Of a DNA stretch of 64,000 nucleotides, positions 42,778-52,088 are shown piece after piece; positions within the stretch are counted from its first letter, which is position 1, and every line of letters starts with the position of its first letter. Below the pieces are notes generated by a model, which made no database searches, had not been told where the DNA came from, and saw only the letters and a program-made list of their open reading frames with translations. Position numbers and translations under genes: made by a program. This DNA comes from Bacilli bacterium (GTDB taxonomy: Bacteria > Bacillota_I > Bacilli_A > RFN20 > CAG-826): NCBI GenBank assembly GCA_035326105.1, contig DAOKYO010000001.1:496001-560000 (forward strand). The letters run 5' to 3'.

Positions 42778-43749
42778 TCAGTCGTCATTTTGCGGCCGCT
42801 TAAAAATAGAATAAACGGTTCCAAGGGAACCTTGATTTTCAATTAATTCAATCGCATGCGCAATCATCGGAGCAATCGAAAGAACGACGATTTTGGACGT
42901 GCATTTTTCCTTTGCCAAAGGAATCGAATCGGTGACGATTACTTTTTCCAAAGCGGAATCCTCAATTAACTGGCAGGCCGCATTAGACAAAATCGGATGT
43001 GATATCGCCGCAAAAACTTTGATTGCCCCGGCTTTTTTTAATTCGCCGGCAGCTAAGGTCAAGGTTTGAGCGGTATCGACAATATCATCAATTATGATGG
43101 CGGTTTTGCCTTTGACGTCGCCGATGATATTCATTACTTCCGCCACATTGGCGGATGGGCGACGCTTGTCGATAATGGCGATTCCCGCCTGATTGAAGTA
43201 TCCGGCAAATTTTCGAGCCCTAGTCACTCCTCCGTGATCGGGAGAAACCACGACCAGGTCATCTTTTTTGACCACGCTTGAGAAGTATTCCGCGAATAGG
43301 GGAATGGCGGAAAGATCATCGATTGGACAGGTAAAGAAACCTTGAATCTGCGGAGTATGAAGATCGGTGACGATAATGTGATTGGCGCCGACATTTTGCA
43401 GCATATCAGCAACCAGTCGCGCGGTTATGGGTTCGCGAGGGCGAACTTTTCGATCTTGACGGGCATAACCAAAATAAGGAATAATAACATTTATTTCTTT
43501 GGCCGACGCCCGTCTTAATCCATCGATGAAAATTAAAAGTTCAAAGAGACGTTCCGTCACCGGAGGACAAGTGGATTGAATAACATAAACATTTTTCCCC
43601 CGAACGGTAGTGTTGTTTTCCACGATGGTTTCGCCATCGGCGAAATGAATAACTTCGCTTTCGCCCATTTTAAGACCAAGTTGGTTGACGATATCAATCG
43701 CCATTTTTTTATTAGCACTCAGAGCGTATACAATGGCATTGTTATCCAT
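42778..43749 (-). CDS. prs: Ribose-phosphate pyrophosphokinase (PRPP synthetase)
   Basis: A 323-residue enzyme that makes PRPP from ribose 5-phosphate and ATP. Motifs are GYARQDRKVRPREPITARLV, the PRPP-loop IIIDDIVDTAQTLTLAA and the DLHTPQIQGFF site (usually DLHAxQIQGFF). The ATG at 43749 has a GGAGG site; a longer frame upstream lies inside upp. It partners with hpt and upp, both PRPP consumers. Confidence 0.96.
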   Translation of the reverse strand: MDNNAIVYALSANKKMAIDIVNQLGLKMGESEVIHFADGETIVENNTTVRGKNVYVIQSTCPPVTERLFELLIFIDGLRRASAKEINVIIPYFGYARQDRKVRPREPITARLVADMLQNVGANHIIVTDLHTPQIQGFFTCPIDDLSAIPLFAEYFSSVVKKDDLVVVSPDHGGVTRARKFAGYFNQAGIAIIDKRRPSANVAEVMNIIGDVKGKTAIIIDDIVDTAQTLTLAAGELKKAGAIKVFAAISHPILSNAACQLIEDSALEKVIVTDSIPLAKEKCTSKIVVLSIAPMIAHAIELIENQGSLGTVYSIFKRPQNDD

Positions 43750-43750
43750 G

Positions 43751-44377
43751 TTATTTGCCTCCAAAAAGGCGATCGCCCGCATCACCTAAGCCGGGAATAA
43801 TATAGCCTTTTTCATTGAGGTGATCATCGAGAGCCGCCACAAGAATTTCGGTTGCCGGAAAAGCTTTTTCAATTGCAGTTATGCCGTCCATAGCAGCGAC
43901 TAAACTTACGACACGAATATCGGCATATCCCCGCTTTTTAAGTTCATTAATGGCTTCAATTATGCTTCCTCCGGTGGCAAGCATCGGATCAATAATAATT
44001 GCAATCGGATTTTCCACCTTAGGCAAAGCGACATAGTAATTTTCCGCCTTGAGGGTCTCTTCATTTCGGGCCATTGCCAAATATCCGACTTGGGCATCAG
44101 GAAGAAGATGCATAAAGGGCTCAATCATTCCTAAACCTGCCCGCAAAATGGGAATAAAAACGACCGGACGAGCTAACGTGAAAGCGTTAGCAGACGCACC
44201 GGTCGGGCTCTGGACGGGAGTCGATGATTCCTGAAGGGGAATTTGAGATAGACTTTCGGCTGCCAGCAGATAGGTAATCTCCTGGAGATAGTCGCGAAAA
44301 GCTGCCATTGAGCAGTTTTCATCTCTCATTAATGGTAATTTGATTTTAATGAGAGGGTGTTGACAAACGTGGTACAT
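43751..44377 (-). CDS. upp: Uracil phosphoribosyltransferase
   Basis: A 208-residue pyrimidine salvage enzyme. It shows PILRAGLGMIEPF (about 76-88), the PRPP motif IIIDPMLATGGSIIEAI (about 124-140) and the C-terminal uracil-binding GLGDAGDRLFGGK. GGAGGG precedes the ATG. It lies 1 base upstream of prs, making an upp-prs operon. Confidence 0.97.
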   Translation of the reverse strand: MYHVCQHPLIKIKLPLMRDENCSMAAFRDYLQEITYLLAAESLSQIPLQESSTPVQSPTGASANAFTLARPVVFIPILRAGLGMIEPFMHLLPDAQVGYLAMARNEETLKAENYYVALPKVENPIAIIIDPMLATGGSIIEAINELKKRGYADIRVVSLVAAMDGITAIEKAFPATEILVAALDDHLNEKGYIIPGLGDAGDRLFGGK

Positions 44378-44479
44378 TTGGACCCTCCTAAATTATTTTT
44401 ACTTCCTTTTAATTCAAACTGAAAGGGGAAATAAAGCGGCTTTTAAGCCGTAGATATACTAGCATTTTATTCGCTGATT

Positions 44480-44516
44480 GAAAATATAAAAATAAAAGAA
44501 GAAATTATTCCTTCTT
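44480..44516 (-). terminator. Intrinsic terminator of the dnaX-rsmI operon
   Basis: On the minus strand a 7-bp stem AAAGAAG/CTTCTTT encloses a 9-base AT loop and is followed by TATTTTT. It overlaps the last codons of rsmI. Confidence 0.6.
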
Positions 44517-45368
44517 TAATTTCTGATAATAAAGACGACTGACCTCATTCTTTGGATATTTGTAAAGAATACTGACTTCTTTAATGGCATCTTTAGCGCT
44601 CATTTGATTTTGGATTCGCGTTTTCAACTCGCGATAAACAGTGTCTTCATCCAAACTTGTATCATCGCTGCTTAATCCTTCGACAACAATCACCATTTCT
44701 CCCTTTAAAGTATTTTCTTCAAGCGCGGCTAATTCTTCGAGTGAGCCATAGATGTATTCTTCGTGGATTTTAGTCAGTTCACGAGCGATAACGGCTTTTC
44801 GATTATGAAAAACTAACAGGAAATCATTTATTGTTGCTTTGATGCGGTGGGGCGATTCATAAAAAATAATGGTATAAGGAAAATCGGCCAATTTATTTAA
44901 TTCTTGAAGCCGGCGACTCTTTCTAGAATCCAAGAAACCATAGAATAGGAAATGATCGGAATTAATTCCCGAAGGGATAAGTCCGGTTATAGCGGCGACA
45001 GGACCGGGAACATAGGATATCGGAAAATCGGCGGCGAGCACCTTTTGAACAAGCCGTTGTCCGGGATCGCTTATGCCGGGAGAACCGGCGTCGCTTATAT
45101 AGGCGACATTTTTTTTATCCGTCAAGAAAGAGATCACTCTCTCGCTCATCTCTGCCTCATTATGCTCATGCAGGCTGATCAGTGGTTTTTTAATATCAAA
45201 GTGTGCTAAAAGACGGCCCGAGTTGCGCGTATCTTCCGCCGCAATCACATCGACTTCCTTTAATACGGAAAGGGCGCGGGCGGATAAATCTGACAAATTG
45301 CCAATCGGGGTTGCAACGAGATACAAGATTCCTCGCAGGGACTCCTTATAAGTGAATTGTCTTTTCAT
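44505..45368 (-). CDS. rsmI: 16S rRNA 2'-O-ribose C1402 methyltransferase RsmI
   Basis: A 287-residue SAM-dependent methyltransferase of the tetrapyrrole methylase fold. It shows LYLVATPIGNLSDLS near the N-terminus, AAEDTRNSGRLL (about 44-55) and YISDAGSPGISDPG (about 92-105). It is the last gene of the replication/recombination operon, as often in Firmicutes. Confidence 0.96.
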   Translation of the reverse strand: MKRQFTYKESLRGILYLVATPIGNLSDLSARALSVLKEVDVIAAEDTRNSGRLLAHFDIKKPLISLHEHNEAEMSERVISFLTDKKNVAYISDAGSPGISDPGQRLVQKVLAADFPISYVPGPVAAITGLIPSGINSDHFLFYGFLDSRKSRRLQELNKLADFPYTIIFYESPHRIKATINDFLLVFHNRKAVIARELTKIHEEYIYGSLEELAALEENTLKGEMVIVVEGLSSDDTSLDEDTVYRELKTRIQNQMSAKDAIKEVSILYKYPKNEVSRLYYQKLKKE

Positions 45369-45373
45369 AACCC

Positions 45374-46282
45374 TTATTCTTCGTCAATTTTATCATCGCT
45401 ATCCTCATCTTTTTTACCGTTGCCTGGGATAAGGCTTTTATCCTTAGCAAGAATATCTTTGATGGTCGATAAATCTAAAAATTGGACATCGCCGCTGCCC
45501 TCAATCTTCACCGTGCGATTCAAGACATTTAGCGAGGTTATGCGATACTGGGATCCATTGTAGTTAAAACGCAAGCCCAAGCGTGGGAAATCCTTTTTTA
45601 AGTCGGTGTATAATTCGTCCTCATATTTCAAGCAGCAAATCAGTTTGCCGCAATGACCGCTTAATTTGGGAATATTCAAGGCCAGCATCTGATTTTTAGC
45701 CCGATTGATTGAAATACCGTCAAATTCATTTAGGAAGGTTGAACAGCATAAGGGCAAGCCGCAGATACCGACGCCGCCAATCATCTTGGCCTTATCGCGA
45801 GTACCAATTTGCCGAAATTCAATCCGGGTATGAAGTTTTCCGGCGAGGGAATGCAGCAGTTCGCGAAAATCAACCCGGTGCTCCGACAAGTAGGAAATGA
45901 TAATCTTAGCTCGGTCGAGAGTAAATTCGGCGGAAGTTAAATTCATTTCCAAGTTGAGGCGGGAAACCTCGGCTTGTGTAAAGCGAAAGGCTTCATCGGC
46001 GGCTAGTAAATTAGCCTTATAAGCTTTAATATCTTCTTCTTCCGCCCGCCGCAAAATAGGTTTTAGGCCTAAAGATGACTTATATTCGATAATCTCTTGG
46101 GGGAGAATAGCCACATTCCCGAGTTCAATGCCCCGGATGGTTTCCACAACCACGAAATCGCCGATGACAAGCGAACTGTCATCGGTAGAAAAAAAGTAAG
46201 CTTTGCCTAAATTATTAAAGCGGATACCAACAAAATGGGTCGGCGCTTTGCTAGCGGCCCCATTATTTAATGCATCTTCCAT
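45374..46282 (-). CDS. ricT: PSP1-domain protein RicT (YaaT)
   Basis: A 302-residue PSP1-superfamily protein. The cysteine-rich signatures GICGLPLCCSTFL and LSGHCGKLICCLKYE are present; in Bacillus they help hold iron-sulfur clusters in the RicAFT complex, which promotes RNase Y-dependent mRNA processing. No ricA or ricF gene is visible in the window. It lies 1 base from holB. Confidence 0.93.
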   Translation of the reverse strand: MEDALNNGAASKAPTHFVGIRFNNLGKAYFFSTDDSSLVIGDFVVVETIRGIELGNVAILPQEIIEYKSSLGLKPILRRAEEEDIKAYKANLLAADEAFRFTQAEVSRLNLEMNLTSAEFTLDRAKIIISYLSEHRVDFRELLHSLAGKLHTRIEFRQIGTRDKAKMIGGVGICGLPLCCSTFLNEFDGISINRAKNQMLALNIPKLSGHCGKLICCLKYEDELYTDLKKDFPRLGLRFNYNGSQYRITSLNVLNRTVKIEGSGDVQFLDLSTIKDILAKDKSLIPGNGKKDEDSDDKIDEE

Positions 46283-46283
46283 A

Positions 46284-47264
46284 TTACGACTCCTTAATTA
46301 TATAGTAGCCTAGGTGATCAAACACTAGGGCAAGATTTAAACTTAAATCAATCTCACCTCTTAATTTTACCATTTCTTTGACAATTTTTTCGGGATGAAT
46401 TACATTACTTGCAATTTTTTCTATTTCCGGTTTCAAAAACGAGAAATTTATTTCTTTGTTATTTCTGATTTTGATCGTATCTTCCAGAAGTGTAATCATC
46501 AAATCTAAGAAAAGGCGAGTGGCCTCTTTGCTTTTAATATTAGCGGCGATATTCTTTTGTAAAACATAAGCTGCCGCCTGAGCATCAAGCGAAAATGATT
46601 TGACTAACGATAAAAAATTCTCTTTTACCAATTGATAGATGTCACTTTGATAAAGATTAAAAAGCATCGATGGTTCGTTAGCGATGTCGGCGAGAAGAAT
46701 CGCATCATTTAAGGGGACGGTTAAATCGTGAGTTTGCTCGATGATTGATTTTCTATCACTTCGTACCATGGTCATATTCGTCGTGCGGGATATGATTGTC
46801 GGCAGTACTTTAGATTCATTCTCAGTCGTTAAAATGGCATATACGCCGGCATGCGGTTCCTCAAGAAATTTTAAAAGTGAATTAGTGGCTTCCGAAGTCA
46901 TGTTTTCCACAAGATGAATAATGTAAATCATCTTTGCATCTTTTTGGATAGCCGTCTTTGAAAAATCTTCTTCAAGCGTAAGAACATTCTCTTTTTTTAT
47001 GGAGGAAATCGAGCCATCAATCAATTGAAAGTCGCTATAATTTCCATCCATAAAACGCAGGCAGTTTAAACAATGTCCGCAGGCCAAAGGTGATTTATGA
47101 TCACAGACTAGTGATTGGGCTAAAAAAAGCGCCACCTCTTTTAACGGAAGCCCGGGCTCCCCGCTTAAAAGCAGGGCATGGGAAAGCCGATCCTCATTTA
47201 TTGCATTAGCAAATGAGCGAAAAATGATCGGTTGATAACGTTTTAAATACTCTTGGTCAATCAT
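46284..47264 (-). CDS. holB: DNA polymerase III delta' subunit
   Basis: A 326-residue clamp-loader subunit. It has the zinc-binding cluster CDHKSPLACGHCLNC (about 54-68), an AAA+ fold with a degraded Walker A (SGEPGLPLKEVA), and the EEPHAGVYAIL and SRTTNM segments. The degenerate ATP site is normal for delta'. It overlaps tmk by 4 bases. The darA gene often found here in Bacillus is absent. Confidence 0.92.
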   Translation of the reverse strand: MIDQEYLKRYQPIIFRSFANAINEDRLSHALLLSGEPGLPLKEVALFLAQSLVCDHKSPLACGHCLNCLRFMDGNYSDFQLIDGSISSIKKENVLTLEEDFSKTAIQKDAKMIYIIHLVENMTSEATNSLLKFLEEPHAGVYAILTTENESKVLPTIISRTTNMTMVRSDRKSIIEQTHDLTVPLNDAILLADIANEPSMLFNLYQSDIYQLVKENFLSLVKSFSLDAQAAAYVLQKNIAANIKSKEATRLFLDLMITLLEDTIKIRNNKEINFSFLKPEIEKIASNVIHPEKIVKEMVKLRGEIDLSLNLALVFDHLGYYIIKES

Positions 47265-47893
47265 GAATTATCCTTTAGATGACGGATTATAATCCGGTAG
47301 GCATTCTCACAGACTTCCAAAAAGGAATTCTCAGCATTAATTATCTCATATCTTTGCGGCCATCTTTGAGCGAGCTCAAGATATGTTTGCCGAACCTGCC
47401 GATGAAAATTTAACTCTTCAAGGTCGAGTCGATTTACTTCCCGATTCTTGTTTTTGGCGATGCGGGCAAGTCCCACTTCCGGCGACAAATCAAAAAGGAG
47501 AGTTAAATCAGGCAATCTACCTTCGGTAGCAAATGTGTTAATGGTTAAAATTTCGTCGACGCCGAGATGGCGGCCACCGCCTTGATAGGCCATAGATGAA
47601 TCGATAAAGCGGTCGCAAAGAACATTGATTCCTCGGGATAATGACGGCCATATCAATTCGACGAGATGCTGTCTTCGACTCGCGGCGAAAAGCAAAGCTT
47701 CCGCCCGCGGATCAAGCGCGGTTTCATCCCGATCTAAAATTACATGACGAATCTTTTCTGCGATGGGCGTGCCCCCGGGTTCTCTCGTTAAAACGATGGG
47801 GACTCCCTCGTCTTGAAGACGTTTGGCAACCTCTTTAAGAACGCTTGTTTTCCCACTGCCCTCGGGCCCTTCAAAGGTAATAAAAATAGCCAT
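47261..47893 (-). CDS. tmk: Thymidylate kinase
   Basis: A 210-residue dTMP kinase. Motifs are the P-loop FEGPEGSGKTS (about 7-17), TREPGGTPIAEKIR (about 36-49) and the CDRFIDSSMAYQGGGR lid and substrate region (about 93-108). It supplies dTDP for DNA synthesis. Confidence 0.97.
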   Translation of the reverse strand: MAIFITFEGPEGSGKTSVLKEVAKRLQDEGVPIVLTREPGGTPIAEKIRHVILDRDETALDPRAEALLFAASRRQHLVELIWPSLSRGINVLCDRFIDSSMAYQGGGRHLGVDEILTINTFATEGRLPDLTLLFDLSPEVGLARIAKNKNREVNRLDLEELNFHRQVRQTYLELAQRWPQRYEIINAENSFLEVCENAYRIIIRHLKDNS

Positions 47894-47897
47894 ACTG

Positions 47898-48509
47898 TTA
47901 TTCCTTTTCTTCCTTCATGTTTGTACGGCCCGCCAAGGCCTTCTTTAATGTTAGAGCATCAGCATAATCAAGATGACCGCCCATAGGTAGACCATAGCCT
48001 AGTCGAGTGGTCTTTACCGGGAATCGCTCTAATAGACGGGCAAGATATAGTGCGGTTGTTTCTCCCTCAATTGTCGGATTAGTAGCAACAATTACTTCTT
48101 TGATATGCTCGTTTTCGATTCTCTGAAATAACGAATCCACATTTAAATCTTGAATTGATACCCCACTGCTGGCGGAGAGAACACCGCCTAGAATATGAAA
48201 GACACCATTGAAATTCTCGATGCGTGAAAAACTTAACACATCCTTTTGATCGCTCACGACCACACAAATTGAATGATCGCGCGTAGGGTCTGAACAGGTA
48301 TGGCATTTTTCATCTTCGGTATATTGTCCGCATATAGGACAAGTGTGGATGGAAGTCGTGACTTCTTGCAGGGCTTTCGAAAAAGCCAGCACATCGTCCT
48401 TATTCATTTTTAAAACTGAATAAGCCATCCGTTCAGCGCTTTTTTGTCCGACCCCCGGCAAGTGACGGAAAGCATCAATGAGAAGATCTAAATGAGGAAG
48501 ATTATCCAT
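47898..48509 (-). CDS. recR: Recombination protein RecR
   Basis: A 203-residue recombination mediator. It has the helix-hairpin-helix LPGVGQKSAERMA (about 18-30), a C4 zinc finger CPICGQYTEDEKCHTC (about 56-71), and the Toprim domain with VVVSDQKD and TNPTIEGETTALYLARLL. It works with RecF/RecO on gapped DNA. Confidence 0.97.
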   Translation of the reverse strand: MDNLPHLDLLIDAFRHLPGVGQKSAERMAYSVLKMNKDDVLAFSKALQEVTTSIHTCPICGQYTEDEKCHTCSDPTRDHSICVVVSDQKDVLSFSRIENFNGVFHILGGVLSASSGVSIQDLNVDSLFQRIENEHIKEVIVATNPTIEGETTALYLARLLERFPVKTTRLGYGLPMGGHLDYADALTLKKALAGRTNMKEEKE

Positions 48510-48511
48510 GA

Positions 48512-48820
48512 TTAACGCATTCCAAAACCGGAGGCATTACCGGTTATACGTTCGTTGTTGGCCTCGTCTTCTTTGGCAATTTGCTCAATAACTTCGGTGA
48601 TTGCCATCGAGATTAATTGTTCGAGCATGTCCTTGTTATCTTTTTCCAAAAGGTCATCGGCGATTGCGACTTTGATATCGGAATAATCACCTTTCATAGA
48701 GAGGGTTAGACCGCCTCCTTTGGTAACTGAAAACACCTTTTCGGCCAAGCCTTCCTTGGCTTTTGCTAATTCCCGTTGCATTTTTTGCGCCTGGAACATT
48801 AATCTTTGCATTTCATTCAT
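48512..48820 (-). CDS. ebfC: YbaB/EbfC nucleoid-associated protein
   Basis: A 102-residue DNA-binding protein with the family pattern MQRLMFQAQKMQRELAKAKE and GGGLTLSMKGDY. It lies between dnaX and recR, the classic position, and overlaps dnaX by one base. Confidence 0.96.
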   Translation of the reverse strand: MNEMQRLMFQAQKMQRELAKAKEGLAEKVFSVTKGGGLTLSMKGDYSDIKVAIADDLLEKDNKDMLEQLISMAITEVIEQIAKEDEANNERITGNASGFGMR

Positions 48821-50610
48821 TAGTCATTTACTCCTTTGATTTTAATAATGATATTCTTCGCTTTGGGAAGTCGTCCCAACTGCGATAATTCCATAAACTT
48901 TTTCTGAGCTTGGGCTCGCTCTTTATCATACACCCCATAGACCACAACTTTACGATTAATCAATTTGCTTACCAAGGTAGAGAGGGCATTTTGATTCTGC
49001 TTGATATTGACTTTTTTTGCCCGATTAGCATAAAGGTAATTTAAGATGAGAACGTCCTTGGTCAAAACATAGGGTTGACCATCCTTTAGTAAAGCGGCAT
49101 AACGTCCCAATTCAAAGTCGGAGAAAAAATTCTTAAGTTCATCCCATTTTTCAATGAGAGCCAGTTTTTCGTCACGATCGCCGATACACATCGTATTAAT
49201 GAGCATGTTCTCATCCATCGAAATAACATCCCCGGTTTCATAAATTGGCTGCAACGATGAATCGTGGTTTGAAGCGGACACAGGTTTATTCTCCTCGAGG
49301 ATCTGTTTACGAATAAGTGGCTTGTTTTCATGTAATTCATGCGCACTAATCGGGGTAGGCTCCTTTTTCTCTTCTTCCGCCGGTGTCAAATTGATTTCCG
49401 CTTCCGTCGGCTCTAATTCGATTTCATCGTCAACCGGTGAAATAACGCTTTTAATTTCTTCCGGGGTAAGTTTCTTTTTGGGAGTCACACCGTGATCAGC
49501 ATTTACATTCTCATTTGTAGAGGAAAGTTCCTTTTGGGGGCCGACCGTCATCTCAATAACGGAAACCTCAAATAAGGAGCGAACATTATTGACGTAGCGG
49601 AAATCATTGTCAGTTTTAATGAAGGCATCAAGTATTTTTAATAAGTCATCGGCATTTGATCTGGAAACTATATCTTTGGCTTCAGATTCCGTTAATTCCT
49701 TTAAAAGGTCGGGTTCCTGGGTTTTACAGTAAACCAAGGCATCTTTAACAATTGACAAAAGATCATTATTTAGTCGCCTAAGGTCAATGCCTAACTTTTG
49801 AAAGTAATCCAGTTTCTCAATAACTCCCGGAAGTTGATGTTGAGTGATCTGTTTGATCAATTGAACCTTTTCGTGATTGTTGGCCAATCCAAATACATCG
49901 AGAATATCCTTTTCAACCAGTTTATCTCCGGCATAAGACAAAATCTGATCAAGCATCGATAAGGCATCGCGGACGCCACCATCAGCCAGTTCAATGAGGA
50001 GATCTAAGGCCCGCGGCTCAAAAGAGACTTTTTCCTCATCTAATATATGAATTAACCGCTCCCGAATATCTTTGTCGCTTACTTTGGTAAAATCAAATCG
50101 CTGACAACGGCTTACAATCGTTGGTAAAACTTTATGGGGCTCGGTTGTGGCGAGAATAAAAATTACATGCGAAGGCGGTTCCTCAAGGGTTTTTAATAAA
50201 GCATTAAAAGCCGAAGCGCTCATCATGTGAACTTCATCAATAATATACACTTTATATCTTCCCTTAATCGGGGAGTATTTAACGTTTTCGACTAGATCGC
50301 GAACATTATCGACGCCGTTGTTGCTGGCAGCGTCAATTTCGATGACATCTGGATGTGAGCCGTCGATAACGGCAAGGCAATTAGAGCATTGATTACATTG
50401 GCGGCCGATGCCTTCTTCACAATTTAAGGCCTTGGCCAACAACTTGGCCATTGTCGTTTTACCGGTTCCGCGTGGACCACTAAAAAGATAAGCATGGGCA
50501 ATTTTGCCTTTTGCTAAAGCGTTTTTTAGAGTTTGAATAATTACTTTTTGCCCGGCGACTTCTTCAAAAGTCTGAGGGCGATAAGTCCGATAAAGAGCTT
50601 TATATGCCAT
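48820..50610 (-). CDS. dnaX: DNA polymerase III gamma/tau subunit
   Basis: A 596-residue clamp-loader ATPase. Walker A is GPRGTGKTTMAKLLA (about 45-59), zinc ligands are in CNQCSNC, Walker B is IIDEVHMM, and the sensor segment is LATTEPHKVLPTIVSRCQRF. A low-complexity acidic and Pro/Lys region (about 370-450) separates the ATPase from the tau C-terminus. The ATG at 50610 is preferred over a longer frame, as AGGTG precedes it and the sequence MAYKALYRTYRPQ is the usual start. TATAAT lies at 50629-50634 on the minus strand. Confidence 0.96.
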   Translation of the reverse strand: MAYKALYRTYRPQTFEEVAGQKVIIQTLKNALAKGKIAHAYLFSGPRGTGKTTMAKLLAKALNCEEGIGRQCNQCSNCLAVIDGSHPDVIEIDAASNNGVDNVRDLVENVKYSPIKGRYKVYIIDEVHMMSASAFNALLKTLEEPPSHVIFILATTEPHKVLPTIVSRCQRFDFTKVSDKDIRERLIHILDEEKVSFEPRALDLLIELADGGVRDALSMLDQILSYAGDKLVEKDILDVFGLANNHEKVQLIKQITQHQLPGVIEKLDYFQKLGIDLRRLNNDLLSIVKDALVYCKTQEPDLLKELTESEAKDIVSRSNADDLLKILDAFIKTDNDFRYVNNVRSLFEVSVIEMTVGPQKELSSTNENVNADHGVTPKKKLTPEEIKSVISPVDDEIELEPTEAEINLTPAEEEKKEPTPISAHELHENKPLIRKQILEENKPVSASNHDSSLQPIYETGDVISMDENMLINTMCIGDRDEKLALIEKWDELKNFFSDFELGRYAALLKDGQPYVLTKDVLILNYLYANRAKKVNIKQNQNALSTLVSKLINRKVVVYGVYDKERAQAQKKFMELSQLGRLPKAKNIIIKIKGVND

Positions 50611-50711
50611 ACATTCACCTATAGAATAATTATACACAAAAAAGGCCTTCTTCATTAGACGTTTTTTATTTTTTGCCCTTTGTTTTAAAAAATATTTTTG
50701 TTTGCATTATT

Positions 50712-50990
50712 TTACCACTTGATTTGATAAATAATGAAAAAACTGGCAATGACAGTTAAAGCAAAGAAAACAGCGCTGATGGAGTTATAGATTTTTTTGA
50801 ATTTGCTCTGACTGGGAAAATAATAGTAAAACCCAATTGAACAGGGTAAGAATAAAGCACTATAAAAAGTTTTCTTATCCCTTCTTATCGGCCATAAGTA
50901 GACCAAACGCATGACAAATAAGGTCAATGGGCCAAAAATCAAGGTGAAGTAAAAGGCATATATCATGAGACCAACCGCAAATTCAAACAT
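50712..50990 (-). CDS. Small membrane protein
   Basis: A 92-residue protein with three hydrophobic segments (about 5-28, 40-58 and 68-88). A very strong AAAGGAGG site lies in the end of the preceding 51-residue gene, whose stop overlaps this start. No family is recognised. Confidence 0.72.
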   Translation of the reverse strand: MFEFAVGLMIYAFYFTLIFGPLTLFVMRLVYLWPIRRDKKTFYSALFLPCSIGFYYYFPSQSKFKKIYNSISAVFFALTVIASFFIIYQIKW

Positions 50991-51138
50991 GTTTTTTTCC
51001 TCCTTTAAGGAAGATAAAAACTACGCCGAACAGAGGCAATAAAGCAAATAAATACCAACCGGTAAAGAAAAAGCCAACCAGTCCCCAGAAAAAGAGATTA
51101 AAGGCGATAAATACGCGATCGCGTCGCGAGATAATCAT
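50983..51138 (-). CDS. 51-residue membrane microprotein
   Basis: A very short gene encoding an Arg-rich start, MIISRRDRVF, then two hydrophobic segments of about 18 residues around a TGW turn, then FLKGGKKHV. A GGAGG site sits 7 bases before the ATG. The start shares ATGA with the phosphoesterase stop, and the end overlaps the next start. This chain of overlaps strongly supports a real gene despite its size. The function is unknown. Confidence 0.75.
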   Translation of the reverse strand: MIISRRDRVFIAFNLFFWGLVGFFFTGWYLFALLPLFGVVFIFLKGGKKHV

Positions 51139-52088
51139 AGTTCGGCCTCCGTTATGTTGTAACTTGATAGAACTCCCGTCGAGGATATGTCGATGACGCG
51201 ACCCCCGCGTTCTAAAAAGCCATAACCGTTATAACCAGTCGTTTGGCCATATGCCAGTAGAATATTGTCCTTTAAGAAGGAAAAATTGTTGTTGTGGTCG
51301 TGACCAACAAAAACACCATCGGTAAGTCCAAAATTAACCATTTCCTGATAGAATCCAGTATCGATTCCTTGATAGCAAATAATTCCTTCTTCCATTGCCC
51401 CATCAATCAACGGGTGGTTGGGATAATCGGTATATTGTTGGAGGGGAATATGCATAAAAGCCAGCGAGCGCAATGCCGTTAGCTGATCTTCCATTAGATG
51501 ATTATGAAACCAATTTGTTTGGTTTTCAGTTAGATAACCATATCCAGATTCGGTATCGTTTTCGGTGTGGCTGTCAAGAAAATACAATTGGCGAAACGGG
51601 TTTCCGTCCCTTTCAACTTGAATCCGAAAATTACCATAGCTTTTGGTGTCGTCAAAAGCGGGTCCTACTTTAAACAAAAGGTTTTTGGTATTCTGAATTT
51701 TTTCCAAGAACTTCCCATAGTCATCAAAATCAGTTTCATGATTACCGAAAACAAAGGTCCAAGGAGTATCCAAATCCTCCATATAACTAATTAATTTAGT
51801 AAACAAAGATGGCCCTAAAGGCGACATCGAAATATCGCCAGTAATAACAATCAAGTCAGGATTGGTTGCATCGTTTAGTTCTTTGATTAATTGCAAGGTA
51901 TGGCGGTCGTTATAGTCGATTCCATAGGTAAGGTGAAGATCAGTAACTTGCAGGATGCGTAAATTATCATCCGCGATCGATAAAGATAAATAATCATCAT
52001 CAGTAAAATAATTAGGCGTGGTGCAACTAGCCACGGTTAGTAAACTTGCCAATAGAAGAAAGCCACGGGTTATGGTTGTGTTTTTCAT
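51135..52088 (-). CDS. Metallophosphoesterase lipoprotein
   Basis: A 317-residue calcineurin-like phosphoesterase with a lipoprotein signal peptide (lipobox VASC, Cys 22), so it should act outside the membrane. Metal-binding motifs in order are DLH (about 50-52), GDIS (about 84-87), GNHE (about 115-118), FMHIP and GHDHNN. It resembles the PA2803/Icc-like group acting on phosphodiesters. It heads a three-gene chain with two small membrane proteins, which may be partners. Confidence 0.88.
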   Translation of the reverse strand: MKNTTITRGFLLLASLLTVASCTTPNYFTDDDYLSLSIADDNLRILQVTDLHLTYGIDYNDRHTLQLIKELNDATNPDLIVITGDISMSPLGPSLFTKLISYMEDLDTPWTFVFGNHETDFDDYGKFLEKIQNTKNLLFKVGPAFDDTKSYGNFRIQVERDGNPFRQLYFLDSHTENDTESGYGYLTENQTNWFHNHLMEDQLTALRSLAFMHIPLQQYTDYPNHPLIDGAMEEGIICYQGIDTGFYQEMVNFGLTDGVFVGHDHNNNFSFLKDNILLAYGQTTGYNGYGFLERGGRVIDISSTGVLSSYNITEAEL

